From the NCBI RefSeq assembly GCF_007559005.1, contig NZ_CP041763.1:2388463-2452462 (forward strand): a stretch of DNA of 64,000 nt, given 5' to 3'. Shown here in pieces: positions 29,117-35,716 of the stretch; within the stretch, counting starts at the first letter, position 1; each line of letters starts with the position of its first letter. The stretch is from Gordonia zhaorongruii. Lineage in GTDB: Bacteria > Actinomycetota > Actinomycetes > Mycobacteriales > Mycobacteriaceae. The notes beneath the pieces were generated by a model. The model was not told the origin of the DNA. It worked only from the letters and a program-made list of their open reading frames with translations, and ran no database searches. The translations under genes and the position numbers were made by a program.

Positions 29117-30073
29117 ATGAACTCAGCGCCCGCCGTCTCAGCACCCGCCATTCCGTCCGGCGTCACGCCCGTCGGCTCGCAGTTCCTCCCAGTACTCCTC
29201 CCCGGGGTACCCGTGCTGGCACGCGCCGATGCCGCCGTGCACGTGGGATGCGACCCGCACTCAGCCGTGGTGCTGCGCCCGGCGCCCGGGGTCGATGTAC
29301 GCGCGGTGGCCGACGTGCTGCAACGGCTTCGCAGCCCCATCACCTATCGCGCCGTGTCCCGCAAGGTGCGCGCCTCCGGGCTGGACGCGAGAACGTTCCG
29401 GTCCATGCTCGATCGTCTCGTTGCGGCGGGTAAGGCGACGTCCACCCGTCGGTGTGCGCGCATGTGCATCGACGTGCACGGGCACGGCGACGTGGCCGCG
29501 GCCCTCACCGCGTCACTTCGGTCATCCGGTCACGACGTGCGGAACGTGCGAGCCGACCACCACCGGCTCCGTCCACGTCCCGGAACACTGGCAGTGATCG
29601 CCGATCAGCCGATCGCCGATCCGGTCGTCACGGCGTATCTCATGGAGAGTCGACTCCCCCACGTGAGCGCATATCTGCGGGACGGTATCGGGGTCGTCGG
29701 TCCGCTGGTGCTGCCGGGATCATCGAGCTGCTTGCGATGCGTGGACCTGCACCGCACCGATCTCGACCCGCAGTGGCCCGTCCTCGCCGCGCAGCTGAGC
29801 GGAGTCGCGGGGTACGCCTCTCCCGCGGTCCTGCGCGCGACGATCGCCATCGCCCACGCGCAGATCGACGACATCGCTGCCAAACTGCCCGGCCCCACGC
29901 CGATCAGTCCGACCGCAGTCGGGCGAATGTTCGAGTTCCGCGAGTCGCCTGCACGCCTGGACTCGCTGGATATCCCGGTGCACCCGCGCTGTGGATGCTT
30001 GGCGGACGGCTATCAACTCAGCCATAGTTCACCTAGGTCCACTATCCTCGGAGGCGGCGAAAGGACACCATGA
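29117..30073 (+). CDS. Orphan TOMM-type cyclodehydratase-like (E1-like) protein
   Basis: 318 aa, Rv3196-like. The N-terminal half (about 1-125) resembles the leader-binding winged-helix region of TOMM cyclodehydratases. The C-terminal half resembles the YcaO-partner ThiF/E1-like fold with zinc ligands SSCLRCVDLHR (about 204) and HPRCGCL (about 292). No YcaO gene or precursor peptide is adjacent. Its stop overlaps the next start as ATGA, so translation with the ABC1 kinase is coupled. Role unknown. Confidence 0.7.
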   Translation: MNSAPAVSAPAIPSGVTPVGSQFLPVLLPGVPVLARADAAVHVGCDPHSAVVLRPAPGVDVRAVADVLQRLRSPITYRAVSRKVRASGLDARTFRSMLDRLVAAGKATSTRRCARMCIDVHGHGDVAAALTASLRSSGHDVRNVRADHHRLRPRPGTLAVIADQPIADPVVTAYLMESRLPHVSAYLRDGIGVVGPLVLPGSSSCLRCVDLHRTDLDPQWPVLAAQLSGVAGYASPAVLRATIAIAHAQIDDIAAKLPGPTPISPTAVGRMFEFRESPARLDSLDIPVHPRCGCLADGYQLSHSSPRSTILGGGERTP

Positions 30074-31386
30074 GCGAGATCACGAAGGGCCAGGGCCGCC
30101 GAAACGCCAAGCTGGCATCCCTGCCGTTGGGAATGGCCGGGCGTGCCGCTGCCGGATTCGGGAAGCGTATGACCGGCAGGAGCAAGGACGAGGTCAACGC
30201 CGAGCTCATGAACCGAACGGCAGAGCAGCTGTTCGCGGTTCTCGGTGAACTCAAAGGCGGCGCGATGAAGGTCGGGCAGGCCTTGTCGATCATGGAGGCC
30301 GCGATCCCCGAGGAGTTCGGGGAGCCGTTCCGTGAGGCACTGACCAAGCTGCAGGCCGAAGCACCGCCGATGCCGGCGAAAACCGTTCACAAGGTACTCG
30401 ACCAGCAGTTGGGCACCAAGTGGCGCGAACGTTTCCAGCACTTCGAGGATGAGCCGGCCGCATCGGCCAGCATCGGTCAGGTCCACAAGGCGGTCTGGGC
30501 CGACGGCCGACCCGTCGCAGTGAAAGTCCAGTATCCCGGTGCCGACCACGCTCTGAAAGCCGACCTGAAAACGCTGAGCCGCATGTCCGGTCTCATCCAG
30601 AGACTGTCGCCCGGTACCGACGTCAAAGGCATGTTCGAAGAGCTGATCGACCGCACCGAGGACGAGCTCGACTACATCGGCGAAGCCGACAACCAGCGCG
30701 CCTTCGCCAAGGCCTTCGACGACGACCCCGATTTCAAGATCCCCAAGGTCGTCGCCAGCGCTCCCAAGGTCATCGTGTCGGAATGGGTCGAAGGCACCCG
30801 ACTGTCCAAGATCATCGCCGAGGGGACTCAGGAGGAGCGCAACGCCGCCGCCATCAAGATGACGACGTTCGAGATCAGTTCCCCGGCACGGGTCGGCCTC
30901 CTGCACGGTGACCCGCATCCCGGAAACTTCTTCGTCCTCGACGACGGCCGTTTCGGCATCCTCGACTTCGGTGCCATCGGGCGTTACCCGGATGGTCTGC
31001 CACCGATGACCGGCCCCATCTTCGCCCTCGCTCGCGACCAGAAGTACGACGAGCTCCGCGATCTCATGGTGGCGACCGACTTCATCCGCCCCTCACACGC
31101 CGATCGCGTGACCGCGACCGACCTCGCCAACTACCTGCAGCCGTACGTCGATCCGCTGTACACCGACGAGTTCCACTTCACCCGTAAGTGGTTGCAGCGG
31201 GCCGCAGGTCAGGCGACCGACCTCACCGGCGACGTCTACAAGACCTCACGCAACCTGAACGTCCCCCGCGAGTACGTCATGGTCTTCCGCGTCCTCATCG
31301 GATGCGTCGGCATCGCCGCTCAACTGAACGCCGCGGCCCCCTACCGGGCGATCATGGCGGAGTGGGTCCCCGGAATCGCCGAATAG
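30070..31386 (+). CDS. ABC1/AarF-type atypical protein kinase (Rv3197-like)
   Basis: 438 aa. Markers of the UbiB/ABC1 family: KVGQALSIME (KxGQ), AASASIGQVHKAV (Ala-rich loop), VAVKVQYPG with the ATP lysine, LLHGDPHPGNFFV as catalytic loop and LDFGAIG as metal loop. In M. tuberculosis the homologue lies just before whiB7 and has been linked to macrolide tolerance. Here a four-gene cassette on the other strand separates it from whiB7. Confidence 0.88.
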   Translation: MSEITKGQGRRNAKLASLPLGMAGRAAAGFGKRMTGRSKDEVNAELMNRTAEQLFAVLGELKGGAMKVGQALSIMEAAIPEEFGEPFREALTKLQAEAPPMPAKTVHKVLDQQLGTKWRERFQHFEDEPAASASIGQVHKAVWADGRPVAVKVQYPGADHALKADLKTLSRMSGLIQRLSPGTDVKGMFEELIDRTEDELDYIGEADNQRAFAKAFDDDPDFKIPKVVASAPKVIVSEWVEGTRLSKIIAEGTQEERNAAAIKMTTFEISSPARVGLLHGDPHPGNFFVLDDGRFGILDFGAIGRYPDGLPPMTGPIFALARDQKYDELRDLMVATDFIRPSHADRVTATDLANYLQPYVDPLYTDEFHFTRKWLQRAAGQATDLTGDVYKTSRNLNVPREYVMVFRVLIGCVGIAAQLNAAAPYRAIMAEWVPGIAE

Positions 31387-31412
31387 CCAGGTCCGGGGAT
31401 CGGGAGCAGTCC

Positions 31413-32420
31413 CTAACCGCGAGTCCGCTGGTACTCGCGGGCGATCAGTCGCACCCAGCGCCGGTCGGACAGGTCCAGCGGGGTGGCCAGCGAGGCGGTG
31501 TCGTACGCGCTGGGTCCGTCGTCGTGGAATCCCCGATGGAGCCACTGGGCGATCGCTGCTGCACGCGCCTCAGGCCCGCGCGGATCCCCGCCGCCTGACT
31601 CGTCGCTGCTGGAATCACCACCGTCCGAATCGCCACCGGCAGGACCGGGGTCGAACATGCCAGCTCCCGCGTGGAGGTACAGCCCGTCGAGGATCGTCGA
31701 CACCCGATCGTCCGCCCGCAGCACCGTGGTGGCCGACCGGTAGTCACCGTCGTCCAGTTCCGGATGCGCCTGCCGAAGTTCCTGCCACAGCCCGTCGGTG
31801 CGCCGCAGGTCCTGGCGTGCGACGAACCACGACTCGACCATCACCGATGCACAGGCGACGCTGAGCACGATGATCGCCACGGCCCACCATCCGTTGGCCG
31901 GCACGATCTGATCGCGTTCGATCGCGATGATGATGATCACCACGAGGACACCGGCGAGATAGCAGGCGATCGCTCGCCCCAGCGGATGCCAGGCGATGTA
32001 CCGAATCCCCACCACGAGTGAGAACACCCCGGCGAGTACGACGAACAGCGAACCTGCAGCCGTCGAACCGGTGACCGCCATCGCCACCACGACGGCCACT
32101 GCCACCGTCGGGATAGCGACGGTGGCCGAGTGCAGTACGTGCCGCCCCACTCGTGGAGAAGCGGACGCGGCGATCAGCGCAGTCGCCGTCGCGACCACCA
32201 CCCAGCAGCCCACGAAGATCAGCACCGGCGTGTCGCTGCCCGCGGGTCCGAGCACTACAGCGACCGTCGGCGTGCGAACCGCGGCCGCAACCGCGGTGGC
32301 GACCGCGGCGATCGCCACCGATGTGCGCGCGAGCGATGGCGGCCGCACGGTGAGGCGACCGATCCTGGCTCCGACGGCGACCGCGCAGAGCACTGCGATG
32401 ATCCAGGTGGCCCAGGTCAT
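31413..32420 (-). CDS. Polytopic membrane protein of the MAB_1171c-like group
   Basis: 335 aa from ATG at 32420. About seven membrane helices cover residues 1-220 (WIIAVLCAVAVGARIG first; VLVVIIIIAIERD sixth). The cytoplasmic end contains RQAHPELDDGDYRSATTVLRADDRVSTILDGLYLHAG, a Gly/Ser/Asp linker and a helical end with LHRGFHDDGPSAYDTASLATPLDLSDRRW. The build matches the MAB_1171c family 'putative transporters', a name without experimental proof. Its ATG overlaps the stop of the metallopeptidase gene (ATGA), so the two are coupled. Last gene of the cassette. Confidence 0.7.
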   Translation of the reverse strand: MTWATWIIAVLCAVAVGARIGRLTVRPPSLARTSVAIAAVATAVAAAVRTPTVAVVLGPAGSDTPVLIFVGCWVVVATATALIAASASPRVGRHVLHSATVAIPTVAVAVVVAMAVTGSTAAGSLFVVLAGVFSLVVGIRYIAWHPLGRAIACYLAGVLVVIIIIAIERDQIVPANGWWAVAIIVLSVACASVMVESWFVARQDLRRTDGLWQELRQAHPELDDGDYRSATTVLRADDRVSTILDGLYLHAGAGMFDPGPAGGDSDGGDSSSDESGGGDPRGPEARAAAIAQWLHRGFHDDGPSAYDTASLATPLDLSDRRWVRLIAREYQRTRG

Positions 32421-32956
32421 CCGAGAGCCTCGTCGTAGCGGAGCATCGGCCGCCACGAAGTACCGCGATGCAGCCGATCGAGCCGCTGCAGGAGCCGGGC
32501 AGCGAAGGCCTCCGCCTCCCACTCGTGGAGTTCGGAGTCCGCATCGGGAACAACGTCGGACGGGTCGGTCGTCGCGGCGGGTTCCTCCTCGCCCCGGAGC
32601 ATGTAGGCGATCAGGTCGTCATCGGCAGCGGCCGTCGCCTCGGCCGCGGCAGCACCCGGATGATCGAAGACGACGTGGCCGAGTTCATGAGCCAGCGTGC
32701 GGGCTTCGCTCGGCAGAGACGGCGCCAGGACGATCTCGTCATGGTCGGAGTACTCGCGACGCTGCCCCCACACCCCGGGCGCGAGATCGTCGACGATGAC
32801 CGCGATGGGTCGCTGCCGGGTCTCCCCGACCGCCGCCACGATCTCCTCGAGCGACGCGGCATGCTTCTGTGAGGCGACATCGAGGACCGCGTCGACGGCC
32901 GCGTGCACGCGGCGATGGGAGCGCCGCGCCTTAGGCGTGGGATCGGTGGTGCTCAT
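32417..32956 (-). CDS. ImmA/IrrE-type zinc metallopeptidase
   Basis: 179 aa from ATG at 32956. The zinc site LAHELGHVVFDH puts HExxH at 90-94, and EWEAEAFAARLLQRL near 150 supplies the third ligand, as in ImmA/IrrE. There is no HTH domain; the HTH partner is two genes upstream. Such peptidases usually cleave a cognate XRE regulator. Here the EspR-like protein of the same operon is the obvious candidate substrate (inference). It overlaps the membrane protein by 4 nt and lies 4 bp after the secreted-protein gene. Confidence 0.82.
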   Translation of the reverse strand: MSTTDPTPKARRSHRRVHAAVDAVLDVASQKHAASLEEIVAAVGETRQRPIAVIVDDLAPGVWGQRREYSDHDEIVLAPSLPSEARTLAHELGHVVFDHPGAAAAEATAAADDDLIAYMLRGEEEPAATTDPSDVVPDADSELHEWEAEAFAARLLQRLDRLHRGTSWRPMLRYDEALG

Positions 32957-32960
32957 GCCC

Positions 32961-33887
32961 TCACCCCTTGCCCGGAGACAGGAATTCGACTCGGGCCGCA
33001 TTCACCCGGACTCGTCCGGCACGCGCGTTGCGATGGCTTGCGACTCCCGCAGCCGCGGCGACGAGTACCAGTCCGCCGATGCCGCTTCCGGCGGCCGCGA
33101 ACTGACCCGCCGAGGCGGTGGTCGACGCGGGCGACGACGCATCGGCGGCCCGATTCTGAGCTGCACCGGCCTGAGCGGCATCTTTCTGAGCGCCATCTCT
33201 CTGGGCTTCTCCCGGCGGCGGCGCACTCGGGTCTTCCGGGTCGGCGGCCGCAGCGGACGACGTCGATTCAGTGTCGGACCGGTCATCGTCCGCGTGGTCG
33301 GCCGACCGAGTCGTCCGCGCGCCGCGTTTCGTGGGCCGGGCGTGATTCGTTGGCACCGGAGGCTCCGCCGAGCGTGTCAGGCGAGGCTCGCGGACATCGG
33401 GCCGAGGCTCCCGTGACTCGCTCGAGTCGTCGGCCTGTCCCGAATCGTCGGGCTCCATCGAGTCGTCGTAACCGGAATCAGAGTCCCCAGAATCAGAGCC
33501 CTCAGAGTCACCAGAGTCCTCGTCCTCGGACTCCTCAGTCTCCTCAGGCTCCTCAGGTCCTTCCGACGTCTCGGAGGGTGGCGACTCTTCAGGCCCTGCG
33601 CTCTCCTCAGGCCCTGCGCTCTCTTCGGAACCGGTGCTCTTCTCAGAGCTGGTCGACTCATCGGAACCGGGTCCATCGGATTGGGGTCGATCGGATTCAG
33701 GTCCATCGGATTCGGCGGCGGGGCGCTCGGAACTGCGGCTGCACGGCGTCTCGGAGCAGTGATGCTGGGGCGCTGCCGATACCGACGCCGACGCGCCGAC
33801 CAGGATCGTCGGGGCAGCCAGTGCTGCACATGCGGCCGCAGCGACGCTCAGCGGTCGCGCGGCACGCAGCATGTTCCGGTCCGACAT
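32961..33887 (-). CDS. Secreted acidic Ser/Glu-rich protein with C-terminal membrane helix
   Basis: 308 aa. Signal peptide about 1-38 (ending ASVSAA). Residues 50-170 are almost all Ser, Glu, Asp, Gly and Pro in repeats (SAGPEESAGPEES; SDGPESDRPQSDGP). Residues 170-255 are mixed and Arg/Ala-rich. A hydrophobic segment (GGLVLVAAAAGVAS, about 272-286) is followed by RNARAGR. It would span the wall as a stalk or tether. The terminal part after the helix (RVEFLSPGKG) would be cytoplasmic. Nothing similar is recognised; it may be the surface sensor or target of the system. Confidence 0.7.
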   Translation of the reverse strand: MSDRNMLRAARPLSVAAAACAALAAPTILVGASASVSAAPQHHCSETPCSRSSERPAAESDGPESDRPQSDGPGSDESTSSEKSTGSEESAGPEESAGPEESPPSETSEGPEEPEETEESEDEDSGDSEGSDSGDSDSGYDDSMEPDDSGQADDSSESREPRPDVREPRLTRSAEPPVPTNHARPTKRGARTTRSADHADDDRSDTESTSSAAAADPEDPSAPPPGEAQRDGAQKDAAQAGAAQNRAADASSPASTTASAGQFAAAGSGIGGLVLVAAAAGVASHRNARAGRVRVNAARVEFLSPGKG

Positions 33888-33947
33888 CAGATCTCCCCTG
33901 CCTTCAGGTGGGCTCGGGGCACACTACCCAAACTTCGGCGCTGATCC

Positions 33948-34358
33948 TCAATCCGGAGGACTCTCGGGCAGACCTTCGCCCCGGCGGAGCTTCTCGGCCA
34001 TCACGGACAGCATCTCCTGAGACTCCTCGGACAGGTCGAATGCCCTACTGGAGAGGCGCCGGAGGCCGCGGCCCCGTAGTTGGGCCAGCAGTTCGAGGTC
34101 GTGGTCGATCTTCGCCGCATATACGTCGTCGTAGAAGTAGTCGGGTTTGACCTTGAAGAACTGCGCTAGCGCCGACAGCGTCTCGTGAGACGGATTGGTG
34201 CGGTGCCCGTTCCGCAGCTGCGAGATGTACGGCTTCGAGATCTGGTGCCCGGCGGCCGACACCGCCATCGCGACTTCGGCATTGGAGTGTGGTTTTCGAC
34301 CGGGTGGGTGCACTGTGTCGAACAGCCGGTTCAGCCTTTCGGCGAATCTGTTGTCCAT
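33948..34358 (-). CDS. EspR-like XRE-family transcriptional regulator
   Basis: 136 aa from ATG at 34358. The sequence follows M. tuberculosis EspR closely in plan: FAERLNRLFDTVHPPGRKPH at the start, HTH (about 27-58) with KPYISQLRNGHRTNPS, and a C-terminal dimerisation region with YFYDDVYAAKIDHDLELL and GLRRLSSRAFDLS. EspR is a nucleoid-associated regulator of ESX-1 secretion and envelope genes. No ESX gene is in this window, so this paralogue probably controls its own cassette. First gene of the operon; the next starts 60 bp downstream. Confidence 0.82.
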   Translation of the reverse strand: MDNRFAERLNRLFDTVHPPGRKPHSNAEVAMAVSAAGHQISKPYISQLRNGHRTNPSHETLSALAQFFKVKPDYFYDDVYAAKIDHDLELLAQLRGRGLRRLSSRAFDLSEESQEMLSVMAEKLRRGEGLPESPPD

Positions 34359-34466
34359 GAACCCTTTCCTGTCCCGCATCGGATCATCCGAAGTCGATAC
34401 GGGCACATCCCCCGACGATGCCAATCCCACTCTAGCGCGCCTCCCACCTAACTCACTTCGGCATCG

Positions 34467-34494
34467 ATCATAAGTCCGCCGCCCGTAATAGCAA
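34467..34494 (-). promoter_or_regulatory. Predicted promoter of the EspR-like cassette
   Basis: On the minus strand TTGCTA (34494-34489), 16-bp spacer, TATGAT (34472-34467), about 110 bp before the regulator's ATG. A 10-bp palindrome GCTATATAGC lies upstream at 34531-34540 and could be a binding site. Confidence 0.55.
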
Positions 34495-34682
34495 ACTTCC
34501 AGTAACCAACCCACCATCGTGAGAGCACACGCTATATAGCCCCCTTACGTCGGACGATGAGCCGATCAACCAGCGTTCTCTGCCGCAATTTAGTCGCCGC
34601 GAAGTGTTTGCTGTACGGTAACTGGCGTGGTCGTCGCCACGATAAGGGAAGGGCCGATCGGCCGCCCGGGGACCAGATCATC

Positions 34683-34719
34683 GGTGGCGGGTGCTCTTGA
34701 GGGGAGAGCACCCGCCACC
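34683..34719 (+). other. Leader hairpin upstream of the 99-aa gene
   Basis: Perfect 15-bp stem (34683-34697 with 34705-34719), 7-nt loop TGAGGGG, ending 45 bp before the start codon at 34765. No T-run follows on either strand, so it is more likely a leader structure than a simple terminator. Confidence 0.5.
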
Positions 34720-34764
34720 GGCACGAAGCTCACCGCGCAGAGCCACGACGAGCAGGAGAACATC

Positions 34765-35064
34765 TTGGGCACACCGCCAGTGACGTTCGTTTTCGCAGGC
34801 GAGCGCTTCCCGATCAGTCCGGAGACGGGCGACCGCATCATCGAGTTCGTCGCCGCCGCCGAAGCCGATTCCATCGCTGCAGATCACTTCGTCGTCCCCA
34901 CCGTGGACGGCCGCCAGGTGATCGCGAACATCGGTCCGTCGATGCCGTATGCGATCGAGATCGGTATCGAAGACCATTCACCGGAGCCCGGCGAATCGCA
35001 GCCCGACGGGGACCTGGTCCAGACGTTGGCGGCCCGGGATTCCGTCCTCCAACACGATTCCTGA
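34765..35064 (+). CDS. Small acidic protein of unknown function
   Basis: 99 aa if it starts at TTG 34765, chosen because AGGAG sits 6 nt upstream and a stable hairpin lies just before it. A GTG at 34627 would give 145 aa and place that hairpin in coding sequence. Visible segments: VTFVFAGERFPISPETGDRIIEFV and VVPTVDGRQVIANIGPSMPYAIEI. It ends tail-to-tail with whiB7, 2 bp apart. Family not recognised. Confidence 0.6.
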   Translation: MGTPPVTFVFAGERFPISPETGDRIIEFVAAAEADSIAADHFVVPTVDGRQVIANIGPSMPYAIEIGIEDHSPEPGESQPDGDLVQTLAARDSVLQHDS

Positions 35065-35066
35065 CC

Positions 35067-35333
35067 TCATGCGACCGCGTTCTTCCTCGGTCTGCCACGC
35101 GGACGCTTCCTGGCGATGATCGTCCCGCCGTCGAAGATCTCACCTCCCCACACACCCCACGGTTCGGAGCGCTCGAGGGCCACTTCGAGGCACGGCTGCT
35201 GCAACGGGCACTCCCGGCAGAGCGCCTTCGCCTCTTCGAGATGGTGCGGTTCGTCGGCGAACCACAGGTCGGTATCCGTGCTCTGGCACGGGGTTTCACA
35301 TTGTTGTCGGATGGTCAAAGATGGTGCGGTCAT
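35067..35333 (-). CDS. whiB7: WhiB7 transcriptional regulator
   Basis: 88 aa from ATG at 35333; TTG at 35357 is an alternative, and neither has a strong RBS. It has Fe-S cysteines C16 (or C12), C39, C42 and C48, the EPWGVWGGEIF turn that binds SigA and the C-terminal AT-hook KRPRGRPRK found in WhiB7 and not in other WhiB proteins. It activates intrinsic antibiotic resistance genes, including its own. A long leader (35334-35650) precedes it. Confidence 0.93.
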   Translation of the reverse strand: MTAPSLTIRQQCETPCQSTDTDLWFADEPHHLEEAKALCRECPLQQPCLEVALERSEPWGVWGGEIFDGGTIIARKRPRGRPRKNAVA

Positions 35334-35403
35334 CAAAAGTCGGCTTTCGTATCGCAATGATCGGGTGTCTGCGACCCCGGCCGACTCGACGAAGTGCCGA
35401 GAA

Positions 35404-35440
35404 AGGCCACGGTCCGCGTTCTCGCGATTCGCCGTGGCCT
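35404..35440 (-). terminator. Attenuator hairpin in the whiB7 leader
   Basis: Stem AGGCCACGG/CCGTGGCCT (9 bp, 35432-35440 with 35404-35412) with an inner GCG-TTCT-CGC hairpin, followed on the minus strand by TTTCTC. It lies about 70 nt before the whiB7 start, so termination here would prevent whiB7 expression. Confidence 0.65.
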
Positions 35441-35449
35441 CGAATGTTC

Positions 35450-35478
35450 CGAATTACTGTGTGCAGCTAGGTAATTCG
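35450..35478 (-). other. Second whiB7 leader hairpin over the uORF stop
   Basis: Perfect 8-bp stem CGAATTAC/GTAATTCG (35471-35478 with 35450-35457). The uORF stop codon (35467-35469) lies in its loop, so ribosome position would affect its folding and thereby the next hairpin. Confidence 0.5.
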
Positions 35479-35589
35479 TAACGGCTGTCGACAGCCAGGG
35501 CGGGTCACGGGGAATCGCCGGCGCGCTCGCGCCACGGTCTCTGCATGTGCAGTGACATGTACTGCCACCTGCCAGGCGATGTTGACCAT
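35467..35589 (-). CDS. Upstream ORF in the whiB7 leader (40 codons)
   Basis: ATG at 35589 follows GGAAGGGAG at a 9-nt spacing. The frame begins MVNIAWQVAVHV, has an Arg-rich middle (VARARRRF) and ends PLRIT-TAG at 35467. Mycobacterial whiB7 genes are controlled by a translated upstream ORF that couples ribosome stalling to readthrough of a terminator. This ORF precedes both leader hairpins in the right order. An overlapping 13-codon frame (MQRPWRERAGDSP) is an alternative. Confidence 0.55.
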   Translation of the reverse strand: MVNIAWQVAVHVTAHAETVARARRRFPVTRPGCRQPLRIT

Positions 35590-35656
35590 CGGACTGGACT
35601 CCCTTCCGCTCTGCGTCGATCGCACGCCCTTACACGGCGTGTCGCTTACCTCAAGA

Positions 35657-35693
35657 ACTTTATGCGCACCGAGTTATCGGCACAACCCATTTT
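35657..35693 (-). promoter_or_regulatory. WhiB7-type autoregulated promoter of whiB7
   Basis: On the minus strand AAAAT (35693-35689), three G, -35 TTGTGC (35685-35680), 17-bp spacer, -10 TAAAGT (35662-35657). An AT-rich block three bases before the -35 is the known mark of promoters bound by WhiB7-SigA. It starts 24 bp past the uvrD2 stop. Confidence 0.75.
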
Positions 35694-35716
35694 CTACCTG
35701 CGATTATGCGCGTCGT

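Noticed and set aside
34683..34719. whiB7 terminator
   Set aside because: The hairpin is beyond the 99-aa gene from whiB7 and has no T-run on the minus strand; its place before the TTG start fits a leader structure better.
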